DNA from: Synechococcus sp. UW140 | GTDB lineage: Bacteria; Cyanobacteriota; Cyanobacteriia; PCC-6307; Cyanobiaceae | Length of the DNA stretch: 8,487 nucleotides | Assembly: GCA_945878795.1 (NCBI GenBank) | Contig: CAMDWF010000083.1 | Span: forward strand, 1-8,487 | Reading direction: 5' to 3' | In this document: positions 1-5,734 of the stretch, piece by piece | How the letters are laid out: each line of letters starts with the position of its first letter | How positions within the stretch are numbered: position 1 is the first letter of the stretch | Program-made: the position numbers and the translations under genes | Notes under the pieces: generated by a model | Databases searched by the model: none | Told to the model about the DNA's origin: nothing | Seen by the model: the letters and a program-made list of their open reading frames with translations, nothing else

Positions 1-141
1 TATGCGGCCCGCAAGCCCGAGCGGCTGGCCCGCATCCTGTTTGCCTCCAACGTGCTCTATGCCGGCCCCGATGTGATCCGCACCCACCATCCGGACCTGA
101 TCAACCAACTGCGCCAAGCCGAAACAATCGAAACCCGATGA
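1..141 (+). CDS. C-terminal end of an unrecognised protein (partial, 5' end outside window)
   Basis: Frame 1 is open from the window edge and gives 46 residues ending at a TGA at 139-141. It begins YAARKPERLARILFASN and ends with ETIETR. Codons are mostly C- or G-ending, as in the neighbouring real genes, which supports coding. The stop overlaps the start codon of the next gene in the arrangement ATGA (138-141), so the two are probably translated in a coupled way and belong to one operon. I do not recognise the family from this tail. A link to the pathway of the downstream reductase is possible but rests only on the overlap. Confidence 0.7.
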   Translation, partial: YAARKPERLARILFASNVLYAGPDVIRTHHPDLINQLRQAETIETR

Positions 142-872
142 CTACCGCACCCCTACAGGGGCGGGTTGCCCTGGTCACCGGCGCCGGGCGCCGCACCGGT
201 CGCTGCATCGCCCTGGCCTTGGCCGGCGCCGGCGCCGATGTGCTGGTGCACTACCAGCACAGCCAGGCCGAAGCCCAGCAAGTGGTTCAAGAGATTGGCT
301 CCCTGGGCCGCCGGGCCGCGATGGTGCAGGCCGACCTGGGCGATGCCTCAGCCACCCAGGCCGCCTTCAGCCAGGCGGCTGCGGACTTCGGCCGCCTGGA
401 TATTTTGGTCAACAACGCCTGCGGCATCATCTGGAAACGCCTCCATGACCTCAGCGTGGCCGAGTGGCATGCGGGGGTGGAGCAAACCCTGCACATCACC
501 TATCACGCCTGTCGGGCCGTACTGCCGCTGATGCGCCAACAGGGCTTCGGCCGCATCGTCAGCTTGATTGATGTGGATGCCGACAGCCAGGGCTCGGTGC
601 CGGCCCTCACCTCCTACAAGATCGGCAAAACCGGGGTGTTGATGCTCACCCGCACCCTGGCCGTCACCGAGGCCCCCCACGGCATCACCGTCAACGGCGT
701 GTCCCCCGGCACCCTCGACAACTCCGAGCGCAAACCCCCCCTGGAGCGCATTCCCGCCGGCCGCTATGGCAGCGAGGCCGAAATCGCCAGGGCGGTGCTG
801 TTCCTGGTGGATCCGGAAAGCGGCTACATCACCGGCACTAATATTAAAGTGTCTGGTGGATATTTGATCTGA
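138..872 (+). CDS. Short-chain dehydrogenase/reductase, pteridine-reductase-like
   Basis: A 244-residue NAD(P)H-dependent oxidoreductase of the classical SDR fold, of normal length for the family. The cofactor loop is TGAGRRTG (14-21). This is TGxxxRxG, the variant typical of pteridine reductases (PTR1, FolM), in place of the usual TGxxxGxG. NNA is at 92-94. The catalytic YxxxK is Y160/K164, and the position 13 residues before the Tyr, normally Ser, is Asp147. PTR1 enzymes also carry Asp there. The C-terminus ITGTNIKVSGGYLI is the usual SDR ending. By family knowledge it may reduce dihydropterin or a related pterin in the cytosol, but a FabG-like ketoreductase role cannot be excluded. The ATG at 138 overlaps the previous stop and has no Shine-Dalgarno sequence, consistent with coupling. 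KtrB starts 33 bases downstream. Confidence 0.88.
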   Translation: MTTAPLQGRVALVTGAGRRTGRCIALALAGAGADVLVHYQHSQAEAQQVVQEIGSLGRRAAMVQADLGDASATQAAFSQAAADFGRLDILVNNACGIIWKRLHDLSVAEWHAGVEQTLHITYHACRAVLPLMRQQGFGRIVSLIDVDADSQGSVPALTSYKIGKTGVLMLTRTLAVTEAPHGITVNGVSPGTLDNSERKPPLERIPAGRYGSEAEIARAVLFLVDPESGYITGTNIKVSGGYLI

Positions 873-925
873 GGTCATTCACCATGGCCCAACAGCTCCC
901 AATCGATGCCATCGAGATCGCCTGA
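871..925 (+). promoter_or_regulatory. Candidate upstream mini-ORF with strong ribosome-binding site, overlapping the ktrB start
   Basis: GAGGT at 871-875, touching the stop codon of the reductase gene, is the best Shine-Dalgarno match in the area. Eight bases later an ATG at 884 opens a 13-codon reading frame (MAQQLPIDAIEIA) that stops at 923-925, inside ktrB but in another frame. The ktrB ATG at 906 has no ribosome-binding site. Ribosomes may therefore load at 884 and reinitiate at 906. Alternatively, the mini-ORF could be the true ktrB N-terminus cut off by a frameshift, or a chance frame. Confidence 0.3.
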
Positions 926-2321
926 AGCCCTGGGGGGACGCCTGCTGCGCTGGCGCCATCGCCTCTCGGTGCCGCAGTTCACTATTTTCACCGGTGCCCT
1001 GCTGATTGCGGCAGGCACCCTGCTGCTGGCCTCACCCCTCTGCTCCACTGACGATGTGGGGCTCTGGCAAGCCCTGTTCACGGTGACCTCGGCCCTGACC
1101 GTAACGGGACTCTCCATCATTGATGTGGGCAAGGACCTCACCTTTTTCGGCCAGGTGACCCTGGCCGCTTTGATAATCGTCGGTGGCCTCGGCCTGATGG
1201 CGATCACCACCTTTCTGCAGGGTTTCGTGCAGGGTCGCTCCGGTTTGCGTCTACGCCTCGACAAGGGCCGGGCCCTCGATGAGTTCGGCGTCGGCGGCAT
1301 CGGTCCCACCTTCCACCAGATCCTGATCGCCGCCGGTTGCTTCATGGGGGCAGGCACATTGATGCTCTACATCTTTGGGTTCACCGACATCAGCAACCAC
1401 GGCGAAAGACTTTGGGCGGCAATGTTTCACTGCATCAGTGCTTACAACAACGCCGGCTTCGGTCTCTGGAACGACAACCTGGTGGGCTACCAGGCCAATC
1501 CCGTCGTCAACGGCGTGATCGGCGCATTGATCGTCAGCGGCGGCATCGGTTGGCGGGTCACCAACGAACTCTGGCAGCTCTTTCGAAAACGCTCTGCCCG
1601 GCAACCTCTTCGCCACATCAGTCTGCACACACGCCTGGTGCTGCGCAGCACCCTGCTGTTGATAGTGCTTGGAGCCCTGGGCTTGCTGTTCACCGAAAGG
1701 TTCGCGCCCGATGGGGTCGTCCATTCCCTCAGCCTCTGGGGAAAGCTGCAGGTCACCCTGTTTCAGTCGATCACCACCCGCACCGCCGGCTTCAACACGG
1801 TGCCGCTGTCAATCGAGACGCTCTCGGAGGCGGGCCTGCTGCTGATGATCGTGCTGATGTTCATCGGTGCCAGCCCCGGCGGCACCGGAGGTGGGATCAA
1901 GACCACCACCTTCGCCGTGCTGATGGGGGCCACCCGCTCCACCCTGGAAGGTCGCCAGACGGTGATCATCCATAAACACGAGCTTGCCGGCGACATCGTG
2001 CTCAAGGCCGTGGGTGTGGCCCTGGCCTCGGCACTGTTCGTGGTCCTGATGACCCTGCTGCTCGGCATCGGCCCCACGACAGGTGGTGCTTCGGGCGGCC
2101 AGTCCTTCAGCTTTCTTGAGAAGCTGTTCACCTGCATGTCGGCCTTTGGCACCGTCGGCCTCGATATCGGGGTCACCGCCAACTTGAACCGTTGGGGCCA
2201 GCTAGTGCTGATTGTGGGCATGTTCGTGGGCAGGATTGGCATCATGCTGTTGCTCTCAGCCCTCTACGGCAGCCGTCCCCAGTCCAGGGTCGGCTACCCC
2301 CGCGCCGATCTCTTCCTCTGA
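906..2321 (+). CDS. ktrB: KtrB/TrkH-family K+ uptake channel subunit
   Basis: A 471-residue polytopic inner-membrane protein forming the K+-translocating dimer of the Ktr system, driven by Na+ or membrane potential in the characterised cyanobacterial system. The four P-loop filter segments of the superfamily are visible: TVTG (65-68), NNAGF (181-185), TRTAGF (291-296) and GTVGL (415-419), each with its conserved glycine. A Gly-rich stretch, GASPGGTGGGIK (321-332), matches the intramembrane gating loop in the third repeat. The Arg in VGRIG (441-445) of the last helix is also typical. The length fits KtrB/NtpJ proteins. ATG 906 is the only start in frame after the preceding stop at 870-872. The gene sits between the reductase and its partner ktrA, 11 bases from the latter. 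Confidence 0.95.
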   Translation: MPSRSPEALGGRLLRWRHRLSVPQFTIFTGALLIAAGTLLLASPLCSTDDVGLWQALFTVTSALTVTGLSIIDVGKDLTFFGQVTLAALIIVGGLGLMAITTFLQGFVQGRSGLRLRLDKGRALDEFGVGGIGPTFHQILIAAGCFMGAGTLMLYIFGFTDISNHGERLWAAMFHCISAYNNAGFGLWNDNLVGYQANPVVNGVIGALIVSGGIGWRVTNELWQLFRKRSARQPLRHISLHTRLVLRSTLLLIVLGALGLLFTERFAPDGVVHSLSLWGKLQVTLFQSITTRTAGFNTVPLSIETLSEAGLLLMIVLMFIGASPGGTGGGIKTTTFAVLMGATRSTLEGRQTVIIHKHELAGDIVLKAVGVALASALFVVLMTLLLGIGPTTGGASGGQSFSFLEKLFTCMSAFGTVGLDIGVTANLNRWGQLVLIVGMFVGRIGIMLLLSALYGSRPQSRVGYPRADLFL

Positions 2322-2332
2322 AGCCTGAACCG

Positions 2333-3046
2333 ATGACAGCAAGCAACAACTGGTGGCCCTGGGGGCCAAAGGAAGCGGAGGTCCAAGGCACCTTTGCGGT
2401 GATCGGGGTGGGCCGGTTCGGATCGGCAGTCTGCGATGAACTGACCCAGAACGGTGCCACGGTGTTGGCCATCGATGCCAACCAGCGCGCCATTGACGCC
2501 GTCAGCCTGATCGATCCGGCGATCGAAGCCAGGGTGGTGGACTGCACCGATGAGGAGTCCCTGCGCGAGGCAGGGGCCCTGGAAGTCGACACGGTGGTGG
2601 TCGCCATCGGCGAACCGATCGAAGCGAGCATCACCGCCACCTTGATCGTGAAGCACAGCGATGGCACCAAGGTGAAGCAGGTGATCGCCCGGGCCACCAG
2701 TGATCTGCACCTGAAGATGCTGCAGCGGGTGGGAGCCGACCGGGTGGTATATCCCTCCAAAATGCAGGGCCATCGCCTCGGGCTGGAGCTGGTGCGTCCG
2801 AACCTGCTGGAACGGCTGCGGCTCGATGATCGCAACAGCATCGAGGAGATCCGGGTGCCGCCCTCCTTCGTGGACCGATCGCTGCGGGACCTGAACCTGC
2901 GCAAGAGCCATGGCGTCACCGTATTGGCTGTGGGCCCGGAAAACCAGCTAACGGTCAACCCGCCGGCTTCCCACGTGCTCAAGGCGGGCGAGCTGTTGGT
3001 GGTGATGGGATCGGGCGCCGCCCTCAATGGGCTGCCCTGCAGCTGA
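2333..3046 (+). CDS. ktrA: KtrA, RCK-domain regulatory subunit of the K+ uptake system
   Basis: A 237-residue cytosolic protein that forms a ring under KtrB and gates it in response to nucleotide binding. The RCK_N Rossmann domain starts at about residue 20 with VIGVGRFGSAV (GxGxxG at 25-30, the canonical KtrA GRFG). Its acidic residue at the end of the second strand is Asp48 (AIDAN), and ARAT follows at 119-122. The RCK_C ligand domain runs from about 168 to 230 and ends in ELLVVMGS. The frame extends back to 2192 inside ktrB, but ATG 2333 is 11 bases after the ktrB stop and gives the usual length. The first 18 residues (MTASNNWWPW...) are a short extension before the Rossmann fold. The gene is surely co-transcribed with ktrB. 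Confidence 0.95.
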   Translation: MTASNNWWPWGPKEAEVQGTFAVIGVGRFGSAVCDELTQNGATVLAIDANQRAIDAVSLIDPAIEARVVDCTDEESLREAGALEVDTVVVAIGEPIEASITATLIVKHSDGTKVKQVIARATSDLHLKMLQRVGADRVVYPSKMQGHRLGLELVRPNLLERLRLDDRNSIEEIRVPPSFVDRSLRDLNLRKSHGVTVLAVGPENQLTVNPPASHVLKAGELLVVMGSGAALNGLPCS

Positions 3047-3216
3047 GCGCCAGGCGGTGGCCGCGGTCCAGTGGCAGCAGTTGGGCGGGGTTACGGCGTG
3101 GTCGAAACGCCGCTGGCCGAATTCCTCAAGGCGGGTGGCGCCGCCAAAAGCCTCACCCTGCGGCTCGATGAGCCCTCCCCAGCTTGAACCGCCCGATGCA
3201 GCCGCAGGGCCAGGTC
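3047..3216 (+). other. Gap after ktrA with a coding-like fragment (possible gene remnant)
   Basis: No complete gene is convincing here. In the ktrA frame, after its TGA, the sequence stays open to a TGA at 3185-3187. From about 3092 it reads as protein-like text: YGVVETPLAEFLKAGG, then AAKSLTLRLDEPSPA. The third positions are GC-rich as in the real genes. GTG codons at 3071 and 3098 could start a 29-38 residue peptide. The opposite strand in the codon-aligned frame is also open, so orientation is unsure. A decayed gene end, a tiny gene or a chance pattern are all possible. Confidence 0.2.
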
Positions 3217-3280
3217 CCTGTTGAGAACAGATTGCAAGAGGGCGGCCTGGGGGGCTAGGTTGCGATCTGTTCTCAACAAG
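3217..3280. repeat. 20-bp inverted repeat (hairpin) before the small gene
   Basis: Arms 3217-3236 and 3261-3280 match at 18 of 20 positions around a 24-base loop. The perfect core is TGTTGAGAACAGAT (3219-3232) against ATCTGTTCTCAACA (3265-3278). One of the two mismatches would be a G-U pair in RNA. Six Ts follow at 3285-3290, so it may end the ktr transcript. The T-run begins several bases past the stem, however. The right arm also covers part of the AAGG (3278-3281) that would serve the next gene. Each arm holds the small palindrome TGTT-N3-AACA, so a pair of protein-binding sites is another option. Confidence 0.6.
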
Positions 3281-3288
3281 GCGATTTT

Positions 3289-3561
3289 TTGGCCGATTCC
3301 ATGGTGGGCAGCCTCTGCCGCGAGGTGGATGGGATCAGGAGGCGCGCCAGCCAGCTGCTGCTGGCGATGGGCTCCTGTCAGGACGCCGCCCTAAGTCGCC
3401 GGCTGGGGCGAGAGCTGGGCCAGCTGCAGCAACGCCGCGGCGAGCTGCTGCGCAGCGCCAGAGCCTGGAGCAAGCAATCCAGCGTCAAGGATGAATTGGC
3501 GCTGGAGTTCCTGATCGAGATCGCTAACCGGTCCCTGCTGGAGGGACGCTGGGCCCACTGA
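3289..3561 (+). CDS. Small hypothetical helical protein
   Basis: A 90-residue protein from the TTG at 3289, or 86 residues from the ATG at 3301. TTG is favoured slightly because AAGG (3278-3281) lies 7 bases before it. The ATG has nothing at a proper distance. I do not recognise the family. The sequence is rich in Arg, Leu and Gln with no membrane span or signal peptide. It reads as two or three amphipathic helices, for example REVDGIRRRASQLLLAMGS and then RRLGRELGQLQQRRGELLRS, likely a helical hairpin or coiled coil. The last part, ELALEFLIEIANRSLLEGRW, is a hydrophobic helix. It meets the ferritin gene tail to tail with 3 bases between stops, which fits two real, tightly packed genes. Expression may depend on the hairpin just upstream. 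Confidence 0.65.
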   Translation: MADSMVGSLCREVDGIRRRASQLLLAMGSCQDAALSRRLGRELGQLQQRRGELLRSARAWSKQSSVKDELALEFLIEIANRSLLEGRWAH

Positions 3562-3564
3562 GAA

Positions 3565-4155
3565 TCAGGCCAGCTTGGCGGGTTCGTGCTGGCCCTGAGC
3601 CAGCTCAGCATCAAGGATCAACAGGGCGGCGGGCTGATTCTGGGCCAGGCGCACCCGACCCAATAGATGGGCGAATTGGTTTTCGGAATCCAGCTGACCG
3701 CTGATATGGGGATCTAAAAAGGTGGAGGAGCGCAGGTCCCCGCTGCGCTCGGCCATGACATAGATCTGCTGCAACGATGTCGTCACATCGGCCTCCATCT
3801 GAAACGAAGCGGCCATGATCTCCTCCGGTGATGTCCAGTGCTGCCGCGGCGCCACCAGCGCCTCCAGCACCACCGCCTGACCCCGGGCGATCAGATAGTC
3901 GGCGAAGGTGGCGGCATGGTCCTGCTCGTCGCGGGATTCACCCTTGAAGTAGTGGGCAAAGCCCCTGAGTTCACGCTCGGCAAACCAGATCGCCATGGCG
4001 AAATAGGCGGCGCTGGCCTGGCGTTCCAAGGTGAGGTGTTGATGCAAAGTCTCGACAAGCGCAGCTTCCATGGGCTGGGCCACGGCTCTGCCGGCGGGGC
4101 CCGTCAGCCCAGACAGCGAGGAATTCAACGGCGAAACGGCCATGGGCTCAGTCAT
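3565..4155 (-). CDS. ftn: Ferritin (non-haem, picocyanobacterial type)
   Basis: A 196-residue iron-storage subunit that should assemble into a 24-mer cage in the cytoplasm, oxidise Fe2+ and store the mineral. The ferroxidase ligands sit at spacings matching E. coli FtnA: E44 and Y51 (LERQASAAY), E77 and H80 (ExxH in DEQDH), E121 (FQMEAD) and Q154. A further acidic site is E158 (SENQFAHLLGRV). The core begins near residue 25. The first 25 residues are a Ser/Gly/Pro-rich extension, so ATG 4143 (residue 5) or even Met29 could be the real start. Neither ATG has a clear Shine-Dalgarno sequence. The whole sequence resembles ferritins of marine Synechococcus. It is divergent from the small Cys-rich gene at 4311 across a 155-base region that may control both. 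Confidence 0.95.
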   Translation of the reverse strand: MTEPMAVSPLNSSLSGLTGPAGRAVAQPMEAALVETLHQHLTLERQASAAYFAMAIWFAERELRGFAHYFKGESRDEQDHAATFADYLIARGQAVVLEALVAPRQHWTSPEEIMAASFQMEADVTTSLQQIYVMAERSGDLRSSTFLDPHISGQLDSENQFAHLLGRVRLAQNQPAALLILDAELAQGQHEPAKLA

Positions 4156-4164
4156 CTACGTGCC

Positions 4165-4182
4165 CAATGCTACCCATCATTG
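4165..4182. promoter_or_regulatory. Short inverted repeat just upstream of ferritin
   Basis: CAATG (4165-4169) and CATTG (4178-4182) form a 5-bp inverted repeat with 8 bases between, 10 to 27 bases before the ferritin ATG. It could be an operator or lie in the 5' leader. It does not match a full Fur box, and short repeats like this arise by chance. Confidence 0.15.
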
Positions 4183-4279
4183 TTTGCCGAGGGGTCTGCG
4201 CCTTAGGGCAGTGATTGCAGCGGCTAGGCTGAAATCCAGTCGTCACCCATTCCATACGGGCGGCCGACATCATCCGCAC

Positions 4280-4300
4280 ATAAAGCGCAAATAAAGCGCA
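4280..4300. promoter_or_regulatory. 11-bp-spaced direct repeat between ferritin and the Cys-rich gene
   Basis: ATAAAGCGCA occurs twice, at 4280-4289 and 4291-4300, exactly 11 bases apart, so both copies face the same side of the helix. Read on the - strand it is CTTTATTT-GCG-CTTTATGT, two 8-mers with a 3-base spacer. This layout resembles the PhoB/SphR box, though each copy departs from the consensus. It ends 10 bases before the ATG at 4311 and lies about 125 bases from the ferritin start. An operator role is inference. Confidence 0.35.
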
Positions 4301-4310
4301 CATCCAGGCC

Positions 4311-4448
4311 ATGAATTCAGCAACAGGCAAGACCAGCCCAGATCTCACCGCGTTTCGTCCAGTGTTGCGTCAAGACAAGAAAAAGGGCTGCAAACAAAGC
4401 AAGTGTTCCCATTGGAAAGGGGGCCAATGCAAGTGCGGCAAAGATTGA
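4311..4448 (+). CDS. Small Cys/Lys-rich protein, putative metal-binding mini-protein
   Basis: A 45-residue frame, ATG 4311 to TGA 4446-4448. The N-terminal half, MNSATGKTSPDLTAFRPVL, is plain and soluble. From residue 21 it becomes basic (RQDKKK) and then shows Cys27, Cys32, His34, Cys40 and Cys42: C-x4-C-x-H-x5-C-x-C, with Trp35 and a GG turn at 37-38, ending CGKD. Four Cys and one His within 16 residues in so short a protein suggest one bound Zn2+ or Fe ion, or a redox role. There is no signal peptide or membrane span. ATG 4311 is the first start after an in-frame stop at 4281-4283. The ribosome site is poor (AGG only 2 bases away). It is divergent from ferritin and its stop lies 11 bases from that of the convergent deacylase gene, a neat fit. 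I know no named family. Bacterial metallothioneins have many more Cys. It could still be a chance frame. Confidence 0.6.
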   Translation: MNSATGKTSPDLTAFRPVLRQDKKKGCKQSKCSHWKGGQCKCGKD

Positions 4449-4457
4449 ACTCCCCCC

Positions 4458-4474
4458 ACCTATTCCCCATAGGT
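4458..4474. terminator. Small hairpin at the convergent gene ends
   Basis: ACCTAT (4458-4463) and ATAGGT (4469-4474) pair perfectly around a TCCCC loop. The hairpin begins 9 bases after the stop of the Cys-rich gene and includes the TAG of the deacylase gene on the - strand. Neither side has a T-run, so it is at best a weak or processing-type 3' end structure. Confidence 0.25.
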
Positions 4475-5656
4475 AACTGCGCCAGAAGCCGGGGCTGAAG
4501 TGGAGAGAATGAATACCAGCACGTTACCGGGCTCCGATGTGGCGTCGCTGCGCAGGGCAGAGATTCGGCCCTGGACGGGGCTGGTGTATTCGGCCAGCAC
4601 CTCACCAAAAGCATTGCGCTGAATGGCCAACTTTTGGCCGACGCTGACGTTGTCGGTGATCTTGACCAGCCATTCGATGAAGCCTCCCTGGCTACTCACC
4701 ACGGTATAAACATTCTTACCGATCAACACATTGGCGTCGACGGCGGTGCGCCCGATCGGGCCAGGAATCACGCCGTAGTGCTTCAAGACATTCAGCGTGC
4801 CCTCCACGAACAGTGGAATCATGTCCAGATCCAGCCGCCGCGCCGGGCCAATCTCGGGGGTGAAACAGGGAATACCAGCTTTGATGAAAGCGTTGTGGAG
4901 CACACTTGGATAGACCGGATTGTCCCAGATCAGCGGCACGGGATAGAGCATCATCATGGTCTTGACCTCCGGGATGCCCATGTCGCCGATGTGAAAGGCC
5001 GCAGCGTCGATGCCAGTGGTGCCCGTATGGAAATCAATGGCCAGATCGGTATTGGGCCTGAGCAGCCGATTGAAGACCAGGCCGGCCTGGCGGCTGGCGG
5101 CACCGAGGCCCTGTTCGTTGCCGGGCCACTCGCGGTTCATGTCGGTCAACTCCAGGCCCCGGCCCATGCTCGGCCAGCGCCGCTGCATGCTCTCCACCGC
5201 CGGACGGGCAATGTCTAGAACCGCCATCACGGTGCCTGTCATTTCAGCCGGCTTGAGGCGACCCATGATCGTCTGGACGGTGTGCACCGAACTCATCTCA
5301 TCGCCATGAACCCCACTGGTCAGGGTGAAGCGCTTGCCGGGCCGGATCCCCTTGGCCACGATCACCGAGACATACCAATACTGGCCCGTGGCCATCTGCA
5401 CACCCTGGAAATACAGCAGGTGTTTGCGGCCGGGCTCCAGGTCGTCGGTATTGAGTGAACTCACCACTTTCTTGCCGTTGATCACATCACCGGTGAAAAT
5501 GGTCTTGACCCCGCCGACCTTGACCCCGCCGGCCTTAACCCCAGCCGGCGACCCAGCGGCGCTGACCAGCTCTGGCGCCATCGCCAAGACAGCCAGAGCC
5601 CATGGGGCGATCAGCAACGACTGCAGGCGAAGGCAACGGTGGCGGTTAAGGCTCAA
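4460..5656 (-). CDS. Secreted AstE/AspA-family zinc deacylase (succinylglutamate desuccinylase/aspartoacylase-like)
   Basis: A Zn-dependent carboxypeptidase-fold hydrolase that cleaves an N-acyl amino acid or related amide. From the TTG at 5656 the protein has 398 residues. It starts with a Sec signal: SLNRHRCLR, a hydrophobic LLIAPWALAVLAMA, and a likely cut after VSA, placing it in the periplasm or outside. Zinc ligands are H117 and E120 (VHGDEM) and H210 (DFHTG). The substrate loop is DMNREWPG (172-179) and the catalytic Glu is E268 (TPEIG). The C-terminus, from about residue 305, is the usual barrel domain (GGFIEWLVKITDNVSVGQKL). The frame is open to a TTG at 5713 with a GTG at 5704. The codons from 5713 to 5657 (AAA, ATT, TTT) are unlike the gene, so I prefer 5656. 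The substrate is unknown. It follows the carbonic anhydrase gene. Confidence 0.87.
   Translation of the reverse strand: MSLNRHRCLRLQSLLIAPWALAVLAMAPELVSAAGSPAGVKAGGVKVGGVKTIFTGDVINGKKVVSSLNTDDLEPGRKHLLYFQGVQMATGQYWYVSVIVAKGIRPGKRFTLTSGVHGDEMSSVHTVQTIMGRLKPAEMTGTVMAVLDIARPAVESMQRRWPSMGRGLELTDMNREWPGNEQGLGAASRQAGLVFNRLLRPNTDLAIDFHTGTTGIDAAAFHIGDMGIPEVKTMMMLYPVPLIWDNPVYPSVLHNAFIKAGIPCFTPEIGPARRLDLDMIPLFVEGTLNVLKHYGVIPGPIGRTAVDANVLIGKNVYTVVSSQGGFIEWLVKITDNVSVGQKLAIQRNAFGEVLAEYTSPVQGRISALRSDATSEPGNVLVFILSTSAPASGAVTYGE
5504..5548 (-). repeat. Three 15-bp tandem repeats inside the deacylase gene
   Basis: Units at 5504-5518, 5519-5533 and 5534-5548 start CTTGACCCCGCCG or a close variant. The first two differ at one base; the third is more diverged. 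They encode a five-residue repeat, xGGVK, in the stretch AGVKAGGVKVGGVK shortly after the predicted signal-peptide cut. It looks like a recent slippage expansion of a linker and keeps the frame. Confidence 0.75.
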
Positions 5657-5681
5657 GATCGGGGCAAAAAAATCGAAATCA

Positions 5682-5687
5682 ATTTTA
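5682..5687 (-). promoter_or_regulatory. Candidate -10 element before the deacylase gene
   Basis: On the - strand this reads TAAAAT, five of six matches to TATAAT, in an AT-rich patch (5662-5690) that stands out from the GC-rich surroundings. It is 25 bases before the TTG at 5656 and would give a short leader. TTGGGA lies 20 bases further upstream, too far for a good -35. It suggests the gene can be transcribed apart from the carbonic anhydrase gene. Confidence 0.3.
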
Positions 5688-5712
5688 AAGCCACGGCCTC
5701 TCACTGATCCCA

Positions 5713-5722
5713 ATAGGCCTAT
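5713..5722. repeat. 10-bp perfect palindrome between the two - strand genes
   Basis: ATAGGCCTAT is a perfect palindrome lying 12 bases past the carbonic anhydrase stop and upstream of the candidate promoter for the deacylase. It could be a regulator site, but a single 10-bp palindrome may be chance. Confidence 0.2.
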
Positions 5723-5734
5723 GCGTTGCCGCCA

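Noticed and set aside
1337..1975. 212-codon + strand frame within ktrB
   Set aside because: It is an out-of-frame shadow rich in Arg, His and Gln. The KtrB frame carries all four filter motifs.
3027..3224. 65-codon + strand frame overlapping the end of ktrA, and a 62-codon - strand frame at 3091-3279
   Set aside because: Both give compositionally odd Pro/Ser/Arg-rich text with no motif. The ktrA-frame reading of the same bases looks more protein-like.
4148..4348. 66-codon hydrophobic frame on the - strand over the ferritin upstream region
   Set aside because: It overlaps both the ferritin start and the Cys-rich gene. Its codon use is mixed and it shows no recognisable pattern.
4410..4429. 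CATTGG-N8-CCAATG inverted repeat as a possible terminator
   Set aside because: It lies inside the Cys-rich reading frame, has only 6 pairs and no T-run, so it is more simply coding sequence.
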